Made by a program: the position numbers and the translations under genes
Part shown: positions 24,901 to 35,839 of the stretch, piece after piece
Numbering within the stretch: position 1 is the stretch's first letter
Layout of the letters: every line of letters begins with the position of its first letter
Notes under the pieces: model-generated
Seen by the model: the letters and a program-made list of their open reading frames with translations, nothing else
The model's database searches: none
What the model was told of the DNA's origin: nothing
From: Argopecten irradians
Taxonomy: Eukaryota; Mollusca; Bivalvia; Pectinida; Pectinidae
Assembly (NCBI RefSeq): GCF_041381155.1
Contig: NC_091134.1
Location: 41,871,338-41,935,337, forward strand
Direction: 5' to 3'
Length of the DNA stretch: 64,000 nt

Positions 24901-26772
24901 ACCTAACCCTGGACTATAATGATCCTCAACTACTGCAACATCAGAAACCTTCTTACCCATTGAACGAGTTACAGCACAAGAAGGGAAAATACCAGGAAAT
25001 TCCTGTTGAATAGTCTCAGCATCACCTGTTTTATCTGGAATACTGGACACTAAGGGATCTACCCTAACTTTCTCTCCAGCCAAGTCATTGCCTAAAATGA
25101 GCGACACGCCCTCTATGGGAAGTTCCGGTCTAACACCAATGGTGACAGGCCCAGTAACCAAGTCTGACTTTAAATAAACAGAATGGAGAGGCACATTAAC
25201 AAAACCTAACTCTACACCCTGAAGCAAAACACTACTACCACATGAGGTCTCCTCAGACAAAGGCACTACGCCATCTAATATCAAAGAATGAGAAGCCCCA
25301 GTATCTCGCAAAATCTTCACAGGTTTCAAGTTGGTAATATCACTAGTAAGTGAAACAAAACCTTCAGAAATGAAGGGAGAGTACTTCTCCAAGACACTAT
25401 CAGACTCTGAGCTCTTAATCTCAACAGACACTTTAGAATCTTCCACAATATCACTAAGTTTCTGACTAGGCTTTGACATAGCTAACACAGAAGGAACTGA
25501 CTGTTTACGCCTTTGCTCCTTACGCTGGAGAGAATAACATTCAGACATAGTATGCCCTACTTTCTTGCAGTAATTACAAACAGGACCAGAAGGAGACCCC
25601 AACACCTGCCCTATGATCTGTTTTAGAATCAGACTTAGTCTTATCACCTAATTTAGGTTTGTTGTTAGAAGGGCCACTAAAGGTTGGGTTCCTAGGCTGA
25701 CCAAATTTACTAGTACCTGTGGTACTGTTTTTGTCTTGAGAACTGTTTTTAACAAATGAGCCTTTGTGGGTGAGAGCGTAATCATCAGCCATTGTAGCTG
25801 CTTCACTAAGTGTTTCAACTTTTCTCTCATCTAAATGAGTTTTTATGTTTGTGTGGACACAACGTTTAAACTCATCTATCAACAATAATTGCCTCAATTT
25901 ACCGAAATCCTCATCAATTTCTTTAGAATCACACCACCTATTAAATAATTGTTCCTTTTCTCTGGCAAATTCTACATGAGTTTGTTCATCTCTCTTTCTC
26001 GAGTTTCGAAATTTCTGGCGGTAAGCCTCAGGAACTAACTCATAAGCTTTCAAAATAGCTTTCTTGACTACTTGGTAATTTGAAATGTCATCTAGAGATA
26101 AAGAAGAATAAATGTCTCTAGCTTTACCTATCAAGACACTTTGAAGAAGCATTGTAAGCTTATCTTCAGGCCATTTCATACTGTCAGCTATTTTCTCAAA
26201 ATGTAGAAAATACTTGTCAACTTCTTTCTCTTGAAAAGGAGGAACTAACCTAATGTTTCTACTGACATCAAAACCTCTGTTTCCTTGTAAACCCCTAAAA
26301 GTTAGATTACTTGAACTGTCTTGAGAAGCTAGCTCTAATTCTTTCATTCTAAGTTCTGTTTCAGCTTGAATTTTTCTGCTTCTCTAGCTCTAACATCTGA
26401 TCTCTCTCAATTTCTTTTTCTCTTAACTCTCTTTCTTTGTCTATTTCTTTTTTCTCTTAACTCCTTTTCTATTTCTCTTTCTCTCATTTCTTTCTCTATT
26501 TGTTTCATTTTCATTTCATGTTCAAGTTCCATTTGTCTAATTTGGATTTCTGAAGTGACTGTTTCCTCTATACTATCTAATGCACTAGAGTCAAATTTGC
26601 CATGGTCAACAAAATATCTTATAATTACATTCCTAATTTCAGCTTTCCTCAAATTAGTTTTGATAGTAAGGCCTAAATGTTTACCCAATAACAGTAAATC
26701 CTTCTTACTAACTTGCAAAAGAACTTCCAGGGATGGCGCTTTAACAAACTGTTCTACCTGCATAGTAGTCAT
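21957..26772 (-). pseudogene. Broken gag-pol of copy A
   Basis: Gag begins MTTMQVEQF with a SAP-like helix pair, then a K/E-rich coiled coil. Next is a capsid segment (from VPPFQEKEVDKYF to SEAATMADDY) resembling the SCAN/Gmr1 capsid fold, and a CCHC knuckle CNYCKKVGHTMSEC. Pol follows with protease DTGA, integrase HHCC and D-D-E (IIDCVGPL, SDQGSNF, LERFHQ), a FGPY module, RT (PFGMKNAP, YIDD near 22750) and RNase H (FVDAS, EKECLAL, FTDHNPL). Against copy B it has single-base gains near 26371, 26452 and 25604, loss of a coiled-coil repeat near 26410, a 5-base loss near 23045 inside RT, and a 3-base loss near 22908. The intact ancestor seems to have had one gag-pol frame. Confidence 0.9.
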
Positions 26773-26876
26773 ACTTATCTAGCTGTTGGTTTCAAATGTA
26801 AACTCAAAGTTTGTACACAAATTTTGAAAATTTCTTAATTAATTTTTCAAAGTTAGATTTCACACATTGAATATCG

Positions 26877-26896
26877 ATCTCGGACACGAGCCCCCA
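26877..26896 (-). other. Primer binding site, copy A
   Basis: Four bases after LTR 2 the minus strand reads TGGGGGCTCGTGTCCGAGAT. The TGG pairs with a tRNA CCA end, and TGGGGGCTCGT is the start of known tRNA-Pro primer sites, so a proline tRNA primer is likely. Confidence 0.65.
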
Positions 26897-26900
26897 ATTC

Positions 26901-27608
26901 TGTTACATTAACGAATAACAGAAAGGAGAAACCAGCAGCTAAATTCAAAACACAATTTAATTATATATACAATATTATACAGAGATGGTTTACAATATCT
27001 AAAGTAATTGGTGGTGGTACAAGACTAGTACGATGATTTAAAGTGTTACTTATCTGTATGCGAATGTCCTGGTATAATCCTTGATCCTTCCAGGTTTCAA
27101 ATTAACAATAATCACAAATCCACAAGGAAATTGAATGTCCACCGATGATTTGTAAAGTTCCAGGCAATATGAATAAATCCACACAAAGTGTTGTAATAAT
27201 CCACAGATAAAGTCACAATAGCTCTCCCAATAGAATCTTATATGGCGCTGTACAATTCTTGATATGTCTTATTACAGGTCTCATTACAGTTCTGATTAGC
27301 CTTGGACAGCTGGAGTATATATAGCTAAACCGTAATTCAAGAATATTGGAGAACCTTCTACTTCTAGAAATATCTAACTAAAAACAGTAAACAAGTAAAC
27401 ACACATAACTTTCTGGAAATAGATCATTCTAGATCTCTACTTAAAATCAACATGTTTACAAACATATTTGTTTATACATGATTATATTCTAGAAAGTTCT
27501 ATAACCTAAATCAATGATATGACCTTTCATAGGATGTATTGATAAAAAAAGCTATAGGAGTTATCTCCCTTATATCATAACTACATGTATTTAGTGTCAT
27601 ACATAACA
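26901..27608 (-). repeat. LTR 2 (shared: 5' LTR of copy A, 3' LTR of copy B)
   Basis: 708 bp, same ends as LTR 1 (TGTTA...TAACA). It is preceded on the plus strand by the copy A primer site and followed by the copy B polypurine tract, so it serves both elements. Confidence 0.93.
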
Positions 27609-27619
27609 CACCCCTCCTT
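27609..27619 (-). other. Polypurine tract, copy B
   Basis: AAGGAGGGGTG, identical to that of copy A, next to the middle LTR on the minus strand. Confidence 0.75.
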
Positions 27620-27696
27620 AAAGAAAAGAAAGTTTTCTTGAAAAGGAAACTTTCTTGACATAATAAGTCATATTTAAATCCTTGATAAAGCATCTG

Positions 27697-30600
27697 CTAG
27701 AATATTGTCTTTCCCTTTGATATATGTTTGATGTCAAGATTGTATTCTTGCAAAGTCAAACTCCACCTGAGAATTCTTTGGTTTTTGTTTTTCATTTTCC
27801 CAATGAATGTCAAAGGGTTGTGGTCGGTAAAGACCAACACAGGCACAACTGTAGTGCAGAGATACACATCAAATTGGTTCAAGGCCAAAATCAATGCTAA
27901 ACATTCTTTCTCAATGGTGGAATAATTTCTCTGGTGTTTGTCAAATTTATTCGAGAAATAACAAATTGGATGGTCAATTTGTTCAGTACCTTCTTGCATC
28001 AAAACAGCACCAACACCTACATCACTGGCGTCAACAAACAGTTTAAACTGTTTATTAAAATCTGGAGCAGTCAGAACTGGTGAGTTTGATAGTATGGCTT
28101 TCAATTTCTCAAATGCAGACTTACATTCGTCTGACCAAACAAATTTGACATTTTTCTTTAACAAAGCAGTTAAGTGGAGCTGCTATAACAGAGAAATTTT
28201 GACAAAATTTTCTGTAGTATCCAGCCATACCAAGAAACCTCATCAGCTCTCTCTTGCCTTCCAGGAGATGGAAAATCTATAATTGATTCTACTTTGGCCT
28301 GAACAGGTTTAACCTGCCCCTGTCCTACAACATGGCCTAAAAATTCAACAGTTGCATGACAAAATTCACATTTCAATAAGTTTACAGTCAATTTCATGGT
28401 AGTGAGTCTTTCGAAGAATTCACGAATCCCGCGTAGATGGTCTTCCCACGTTTCGTGGTAGTTGATGACGTCATCGATGTATCCACCACAGCCTTCCAGG
28501 TCTGATATCACGCTGTTAAGAAGACGTTGAAATGTTGCCGGGGCATTCTTCATACCAAACGGCATAACTTTGTACTGGTACAAACCTTGCGAGGTTACAA
28601 ATGCCGACACTTCTTTAGCTCTTTCTGTTAATGGCACCTGCCAATATCCTTTCAACAGGTCAAACTTGCTTACGTACTTGGCTTTGCCAACTTTGTCAAT
28701 ACAGAGTCAATCCTTGGAATTGGATAAGAGTCTGTTTTACTGACAGAGTTTACTTTTCTGAAGTCAGTACAGAACCGGTATGTCTTGTCTGGCTTTGGTA
28801 CCAGAACACATGGAGAGCTCCATTCACTTTTGCTTGGTTCAATAATATCATTGTCCAACATGTATTGAATTTCTTTCTTTAAGTGTTCTTCTTTCAAAGG
28901 ATTGACACGGTAAGGATGTTGCTTGACAGGTGGCGCATCGCCTACATCCACGTCATGATAGATAGCATCTGTTTTGCCTGGTGTATCCGGAAACAAATGA
29001 TTAAACTCAAGTATCAAATCTTTCAGTTCATTGCGTTCCTTTTCTGATAGATGACACAGTTTCTTGTCCAAGTTCGCGAGCACATCTGAATTCCGTAACT
29101 TAACACCACAGTCTAAACCTACATCTTTGTACACCACCATCTAAGTCTAATTTACAAATATCAGCTGTACTTTCACTTTGTGATGGTACAGAGGCCAAAG
29201 TAGCAATAGGTTGAGAGGTCTTGCTCTCTTCTCTATCTACATATTTCTTAAGCATATTAACATGACATAATTGAGTTTTCTTGCGCCTCCCTGGAGTTTG
29301 TACAATGTAGTTAACATCATCGACATTTTTCTCAACAACATAAGGTCCAAAATATCTAGCTTGCAAAGGCTGACCCGGTATTGGTAATAGAGCCAAAAAT
29401 TTTGTCACCTGGATCAAAACTTCTTGCACGGGCATCTTTATCATACCATGTTTTCATTTTGGTTTGAGTAACGGCCAAATTTTCTTTTGCCAGTTCACAT
29501 GCCCTTGTCAACCTTTGCTTAAAGTTAGACACATACTCTAAGAGATTCACTTTAGAATCTTCGTCCAAATTTTGTCTTTCAAAATTTTCAAAGGACCACG
29601 TACAGTATGTCCAAACACAAGTTCAAATGGACTGAAACCAAGAGATTCTTGTACAGATTCTCTAACGCCAAACAACAACATGTGTATGCCTTCGTCCCAA
29701 TCTCTTTTGTTTTCAAAACAATAAGATCTCATCATATTCTTCAATGTCTGATGAAAACGTTCTAACGCACCCTGAGACTCTGGATGATAAGCACTAGACT
29801 TATACTGCTTGATCTGGAGCTGGTACATGACTTGTTGAAAAATACCAGACATGAAATTCGAACCTTGGTCCGATTGGACAGCTTTTGGAAGACCAACCAA
29901 TGTAAAGAATTTAACCAAAGCCTTGACTATGTTAGGGGCTTTAATATTCCTGAGTGGAATGGCTTCAGGAAAGCGTGTGGAAGCACACATAATAGTTAAA
30001 AGATACTCATTCCCAGACTTAGTTTTGGGTAGAGGACCTACACAGTCTATAATGACTCTACTAAATGGTTCCTCAAATGCTGGAATGGGGTGCAAAGGTG
30101 CAACAGGGATTTTCTGATTAGGTTTCCCTACCACCTGACAAGTATGACAAGACCTACAAAAATCAGCCACATCCCGTTTCAACTTGGGCCAAAAGAAGTG
30201 ATCTAAGATCCTGTTATAAGTCTTGGTCACACCTAGATGCCCTGCCATAGGTACGTCATGAGACAAACTTAGAATATCTTGCCTATACCTCGGTGGGACA
30301 ACTATTTGATTGACAACCTTCCAGTCTTCCTCGGGAGACACATCAGGGGGGCGCCACTTGCGCATCAACACACCTGACTGACGGAAGTAACAAACCGGGA
30401 CTTTCTCAGCCTCTTCCTCACTCAAAGCCCGATTACACAATAAGGAGATTTCAGGATCTTTTTCCTGTTCTATTATAAGCTCCTCTCTAGACAAAGATGA
30501 TTTACTCATCATGTCAGACAAATAAGTACCCTTGTTAGGAACAACTCTATCACTATCAAAGTCTACAGGATTGCTCAAAAGATCACACTTGCTCCCGACA

Positions 30601-32553
30601 TCCTCTATATCATGAGCCAAGAAAGTGTCACCTAACCCTGGACTATAATGATCCTCAACTACTGCAACATCAGAAACCTTCTTACTCATTGAACGAGTTA
30701 CAGCACAAGAAGGGAAAATACCAGGAAATTCCTGTTGAATAGTCTCAGCATCATCTGTTTTATCTGGAATACTGGACACTAAGGGATCTACCCTAACTTT
30801 CTCTCCAGCCAAGTCATTGCCTAAAATGAGCGACACGCCCTCTATGGGAAGTTCCGGTCTAACACCAATGGTGACAGGCCCAGTAACCAAGTCTGACTTT
30901 AAATAAACAGAATGGAGAGGCACATTAACAAAACCTAACTCTACACCTTGAAGCAAAACACTACTACCACATGAGGTCTCCTCAGACAAAGGCACTACGC
31001 CATCTAATATCAAAGAATGAGAAGCCCCAGTATCTCGCAAAATCTTCACAGGTTTCAAGTTGGTAATATCACTAGTAAGTGAAACAAAACCTTCAGAAAT
31101 GAAGGGAGAGTACTTCTCCAAGACGCTATCAGACTCTGAGCTCTTAATCTCAACAGACACTTTAGAATCTTCCACAATATCACTAAGTTTCTGACTAGGC
31201 TTTGACATAGCTAACACAGAAGGAACTGACTGTTTACGCCTTTGCTCCTTACGCTGGAGAGAATAACATTCAGACATAGTATGCCCTACTTTCTTGCAGT
31301 AATTACAAACAGGACCAGAAGGAGACCCCACACCTGCCCTATGATCTGTTTTAGAATCAGACTTAGTCTTATCACCTAATTTAGGTTTGTCGTTAGAAGG
31401 GCCACTAAAGGTTGGGTTCCTAGGCTGACCAAATTTACTAGTACCTGTGGTACTGTTTTTGTCTTGAGAACTGTTTTTAACAAATGAGCCTTTGTGGGTG
31501 AGAGCGTAATCATCAGCCATTGTAGCTGCTTCACTAAGTGTTTCAACTTTTTCTCTCATCTAAATGAGTTTTTATGTTTGTGTGGACACAACGTTTAAAC
31601 TCCTCTATCAACAATAATTGCCTCAATTTACCGAAATCCTCATCAATTTCTTTAGAATCACACCACCTATTAAATAATTGTTCCTTTTCTCTGGCAAATT
31701 CTACATGAGTTTGTTCATCTCTCTTTCTCGAGTTTCGAAATTTCTGGCGGTAAGCCTCAGGAACTAACTCATAAGCTTTCAAAATAGCTTTCTTGACTAC
31801 TTGGTAATTTGAAATATCATCAACAGATAAAGAAGAATAAATGTCTCTAGCTTTACCAATCAAGACACTCTGAAGAAGCATTGTAAGCTTATCTTCAGGC
31901 CATTTCATACTATCAGCTATTTTCTCAAAATGTAGAAAATACTTGTCAACTTCTTTCTCTTGAAAAGGAGGAACTAACCTAATATTTCTACTGACATCAA
32001 AACCTCTGTTTCCGTGTAAACCCCTAAAAGTTGGATTACTTGAACCGTCTTGAGAAGCTAGCTCTAATTCTTTAATTCTAAGTTCTGTTTCAGCTTGAAT
32101 TTTCTGCTTCTCTAGTTCTAACATCTGATCTCTCTCGATCTCTTTTTCTTTTAATTTTCTTTCCATTTCTTTTTCTCTTAACTCTCTTTCTTTGTCTATT
32201 TCTTTTTCTCTTAACTCCTTTTCTATTTCTCTTTCTCTCATTTCTTTCTCTATTTGTTTCATTTTCATTTCATTCTCTATTTGTTTCATTTTCATTTCAT
32301 GTTCAAGTTCCATTTGTCTAATTTGGATTTCTGAAGTGACTGTTTCCTCTATACTATCTAATGCACTAGAGTCAAATTTGCCATTGTCAACAAAATATCT
32401 TATAATTACATTCCTAATTTCAGCTTTCCTCAAATTAGTTTTGATAGTAAGGCCTAAATGTTTACCCAATAATAGTAAATCCTTCTTACTAACTTGCAAA
32501 AGAACTTCCAGGGATGGCGCTTTAACAAACTGTTCTACCTGCATAGTAGTCAT
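27697..32553 (-). pseudogene. Broken gag-pol of copy B
   Basis: Same domain order as copy A. Gag is open from 32553 to 31543 with a longer coiled coil; a one-base gain near 31552 ends it. The next frame, 31559-29547, runs without a break from the end of gag through the CCHC knuckle, protease DTGA and integrase core. Pol is then cut by one- or two-base changes near 29571, 29396, 29127, 28704, 28258, 28171 and 27724. The RT still shows VPLTERAKE, PFGMKNAP and YIDD (near 28475). Because the breaks fall in different places in A and B, most arose after the two copies separated. This copy is more decayed in pol than A. Confidence 0.9.
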
Positions 32554-32659
32554 ATTTATCTAGCTGTTGGTTTCAAATGTAAACTCAAAGTTTGTACACA
32601 AATTTTGAAAATTTCTTAATTAATTTTTCAAAGTTAGATTTCACAAATTGAATATCGAT

Positions 32660-32677
32660 CCCGGACACGAGCCCCCA
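32660..32677 (-). other. Primer binding site, copy B
   Basis: TGGGGGCTCGTGTCCGGG starts four bases after LTR 3 on the minus strand, differing from copy A by one base at the end. A tRNA-Pro-type primer is likely. Confidence 0.65.
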
Positions 32678-32681
32678 ATTC

Positions 32682-33387
32682 TGTTACATTAACGAATAAC
32701 AGAAAGGAGAAACCAGCAGCTAAATTCAAAACACAATTTAATTATATATACAATATTATACAGAGATGGTTTACAATATCTAGAGTAATTGGTGGTGGTA
32801 CAAGAGTAATACGATGATTTAAAGTGTTACTTATCTGTATGCGAATGTCCTGGTATAATCCTTGATCCTTCTAGGTTTCAAATTAACAATAATCACAAAT
32901 CCACAAGGAAATTGAATTCCACCGATGATTTGTAAAGTTCCAGGCAATATGAATAAATCCACACAAAGTGTTGTAATAATCCACAGATAAAGTCACAATA
33001 GCTCTCCCAATAGAATCTTATATGGCGCTGTACAATTCTTGATATGTCTTATTACAGGTCTCATTACAGTTCTGATTAGCCTTGGACAGCTGGAGTATAT
33101 ATAGCTAAACCGTAATTCAAGAATATTGGAGAACCTTCTACTTCTAGAAATATCTAACTAAAAACAGTAAACAAGTAAACACACATAACTTTCTGGAAAT
33201 AGATCATTCTAGATCTCTACTTAAAATCAACATGTTTACAAACATATTTGTTTATACATGATTATATTCTAGAAAGTTCTATAACCTAAATCAATGATAT
33301 GACCTTCATAGGATGTATTGATAAAAAAAGCTATAGGAGTTATCTCCCTTATCTCATAACTACATGTATTTAGTGTCATACATAACA
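32682..33387 (-). repeat. LTR 3 (5' LTR of copy B)
   Basis: 706 bp, ends TGTTA and TAACA. It shares CTTGATATG and AATCAATGATATG with LTR 2, and has its own changes (CAAGAGTAATACG). The next base starts the minisatellite at 33388. Confidence 0.93.
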
Positions 33388-34500
33388 CCTTCACTTTGAC
33401 CTTTACCTTACTGTCCCTTACACTTTGACCTTTACCTCACAGTGCCCTAAACTTTGACTTATACCTTAAAGTGCCCTACACTTTGACCTTTACCTTGCAG
33501 TTCCCTACTCTTTGACCATTACCTTACTGTCCCCTACACTTTGACTATAATGTTACTGTCCCCTACACTATACTTTGACCTAAACCTTACCGTGCCCTAC
33601 ACTTTGACCTTAACCTTACAGTGCCCTACACTTTGACGGTTACCTTACTGTCCCCTACATTTTGACCTTTACCTTGCAGTTCCCTACACTTTGACCGTTA
33701 CGTTACTGACCCCTATACTTTGACCTGAACCTTACCGTGCCCTACACTTTGACCTTAACCTTACAGTGCCCTACACTTTGACCTTAACCTTACAGTGCCC
33801 TACACTTTGACCTTTACCTTGCAGTTCCCTACACTTTGACCGTTACCTTATTGTCCCCTACACTTTGAACTTTACCTTACTGTCCCCTTCACTTTGACCT
33901 TTACCTTACTGTCCCTTACACTTTGACCTTTACCTCACAGTGCCCTAAACTTTGACTTATACCTTAAAGTGCCCTACACTTTGACCTTTACCTTGCAGTT
34001 CCCTACTCTTTGACCATTACCTTACTGTCCCCTACACTTTGACTATAATGTTACTGTCCCCTACACTATACTTTGACCTAAACCTTACCGTGCCCTACAC
34101 TTTGACCTTAACCTTACAGTGCCCTACACTTTGACGGTTACCTTACTGTCCCCTACATTTTGACCTTTACCTTGCAGTTCCCTACACTTTGACTTTTACC
34201 TTGCAGTTCCCTACACTTTGACCTTAACCTTACAGTTCCCTACACTTTGACTGTTACCTTACTGTCCCCTACATTTTGACCTTTATCTTACAGTCTCCTT
34301 CACTTTGATCTTTACCTTACTGTCCCCTACACTTTGACCTTTACCTTACAGTCCCCTACTCTTTGACCTTTATCTTACAGTCTCCTTCACTTTAACCTTT
34401 ACCTTACTGTCCCCTACACTTCGACCTTTACCTTACAATCTCCTTCACTTTGACCTTTACCTTATGGTCTCCTACACTTTGTCCTTTACCTTACTGTCTC
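33388..34500. repeat. ~30-bp minisatellite, about 36 units, with a 498-bp higher-order repeat
   Basis: Units read like CTACACTTTGACCTTTACC followed by TTACTGTCCC. The block starting CCTTCACTTTGACC at 33388 recurs at 33886, with the same series of unit variants for about 280 bp (including ACTATACTTTGACC), so a 498-bp segment was duplicated whole. On the minus strand units read TAGGGGACAGTAAGGTAAAG, which contains a splice-donor-like AGTAAGG or GGTAAAG. The array runs from the retrotransposon edge to the candidate exon at 34495. Confidence 0.9.
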
Positions 34501-34603
34501 CTAGACAACTGATGAAAGCTGGACCGATGACATTGATGTGATGTTTACAGTGTGGTTCCATATTTTTGGCCGAAGTTAAACAAATGGCTATTGTCATGTT
34601 CAC
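34495..34603 (-). CDS. Candidate orphan exon abutting the minisatellite
   Basis: The minus strand shows a good acceptor (CTTTGTTTGCAG) and then 109 nt open in only one of three frames, beginning VNMTIAICLTSAK and ending FISCLGD, before GACA|GTAAGG. Helical, HEAT-like spacing is possible but no family was recognised. Any further exons of the gene would lie beyond 12 kb of retrotransposon, or may be lost. It could be part of a gene starting at the promoter-like region near 37.9 kb. The final CTAGGAGACAGTAAGG matches the repeat unit next to it. Confidence 0.35.
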
Positions 34604-34774
34604 CTGCAAACAAAGAAATATACACTTCAATGTGATTTTTGCTGGGAATAAAATTGTATTTTCTTTCCACAAAACACATTTTCTAGCCATTTAAATGTTC
34701 AAATTTCACAAAATTTAATTTTATAAAGTGTATCTAACAGAAACACATTATCAGGCTTAATTTACTTACAACAA

Positions 34775-35215
34775 CTAGAACTGTCGCCAGAGTGGACGAC
34801 TAATACCCCCTGCTACACAAATTTAGTAATAACTCCATTTAACAGGGGACATTGCAGAACCCTATATAGTTTGCTCAACTCCCCTTTATGTCAGGATTCT
34901 GGGTATCAAAGGACTATGTATGGTTTGGGCCCTTTTTGGCCCCCAAATCCATCAAATTTTCAAACCTGTTCATTTGTTGTATTCTAAATATTTAGTATAT
35001 CCCTAATTCATCTATGATGACTGTTTTCTAATTTTGCAGATGAAGTTACCATGGTAACCATTAATTATGCAAATGTGGAAATTTTGACAATTTTTGCTAT
35101 TTTCTATAGGTATCTAATTTTGCAGCTTCAGTTGCCATGGTAACCACTCAAAATATGCATAAATTATGAAAATGTGGAAATTTTTGACAATTTTTGCGAT
35201 TTTTTATAGGTTGTT
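34775..35215. repeat. Dispersed repeat with two X-box-like words
   Basis: Related to 12018 (first part) and to 3200-3480 (second part). It contains GTTACCATGGTAAC at 35045-35058 and GTTGCCATGGTAAC at about 35130-35143, each followed by ATGCA-containing words, in two tandem half-units (ATTTTGCAG..., AATGTGGAAATTTTTGACAA repeated). Both words fit the RFX X-box consensus GTNRCC-AT-RGYAAC. No coding sequence. Confidence 0.6.
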
Positions 35216-35218
35216 GTT

Positions 35219-35335
35219 TTAGAAACCATAGAGCGCATCCTTGAACAAACTTTATACTTCTCCTAAAGTATAGGAAGTGCAGACATATTCTCAGTCAATA
35301 TTAAGTTTGTTCGATGATGCTCGATAGTTTCATAG
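35219..35335. repeat. Small foldback element
   Basis: AAACCATAGAGCGCATCCTT, followed by GAACAAACTT, is matched in reverse complement by AAGTTTGTTCGATGATGC, followed by TCGATAGTTT, about 85 bp later. The arms are about 28 bp with several mismatches. Probably a decayed MITE or the end of the repeat before it. Confidence 0.5.
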
Positions 35336-35519
35336 ACATAAACAGTCTATACAATTAAGTTAGGGATATACTAAATATGAAAACTACAACAATTTAGATA
35401 CCAAATTACAGAAGATACTGGTGTCCTTCTTCATCCACACCCCGCATGAAGATCGTTCTGCTGCCTTAGCATAGCACTGCACTGCTGTCCTTCTGGTCCT
35501 GCCCAACAACCCTAAAGCA

Positions 35520-35660
35520 GATAGCAACGATTTAATAATGATTTGCATAATCATTACTTGCTCCATTAGCAGTAATAGGCACCAATCGTAGCTCTAAAGA
35601 CGACACTATTATCTATCTAAAAGTCTTTTGAGCTACAATATTGCAGCTACATCCGGCTAG
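35520..35660 (-). repeat. Inverted copy of a ~130-bp repeat (partner at 39127)
   Basis: Read on the minus strand it gives GTAGCTGCAATATTGTAGCT, CTCAAAAG, GTCGTCTTTAGAGCTAC, CCTATTACTGCTAATGGAGC and AGTAATGATTATGCAAA. These occur in the same order on the plus strand at 39130-39245. The two copies are 3.6 kb apart in opposite orientation; the other lies inside the transposon-like element at 38062. Confidence 0.75.
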
Positions 35661-35839
35661 GTCCTGGACGGTACATTTTCACCTTTCCTCAATCCTGTTA
35701 AGTAATATTTCATGATTATAATCAGATTCACAATGTAGCCTACAGTAGGTCTACTCTGATGTGAAAAAAATCATAGTTAAGATTAGTAACGTTATTAAAG
35801 GGAAAACAAGTATACTTGTATTTCAAGAATCGTTTGAGA

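Larger units (their letters stand above)
21185..33387 (-). mobile_element. Tandem pair of Gmr1-like Ty3/Gypsy LTR retrotransposons (LTR-int-LTR-int-LTR)
   Basis: Three LTRs of 706-708 bp, each starting TGTTA and ending TAACA, frame two internal regions of about 5 kb that are nearly identical. Both are coded on the minus strand as gag, protease, integrase, reverse transcriptase, RNase H. The integrase-before-RT order, with a Gypsy-like RT and a GPY/F module after integrase, is that of Gmr1-like elements, not of ordinary Gypsy. Flanks CCCTC (left) and CCTTC (right) match at 4 of 5 positions, as expected for one 5-bp target duplication around the whole array. A shared middle LTR is best explained by unequal recombination between LTRs. 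Both copies are broken by frameshifts. Confidence 0.92.

Noticed and set aside
21185-33387. Ty1/copia classification from the integrase-RT order
   Set aside because: The RT words, a GPY/F module, CCHC gag and the SCAN-like capsid fit Ty3/Gypsy of the Gmr1 type.
21185-33387. Endogenous retrovirus with envelope
   Set aside because: No frame for an envelope exists between the RNase H end (21957) and the polypurine tract (21902).
33388-34500. Regular short repeats that could suggest a CRISPR array
   Set aside because: Units are contiguous with no unique spacers, and the DNA is eukaryotic.
35384-35566. Possible exon with acceptor TTGGGCAG at 35499 reading RTAVQCYAKAAERSS
   Set aside because: The frame has no recognisable family and weak donors; too uncertain to list.
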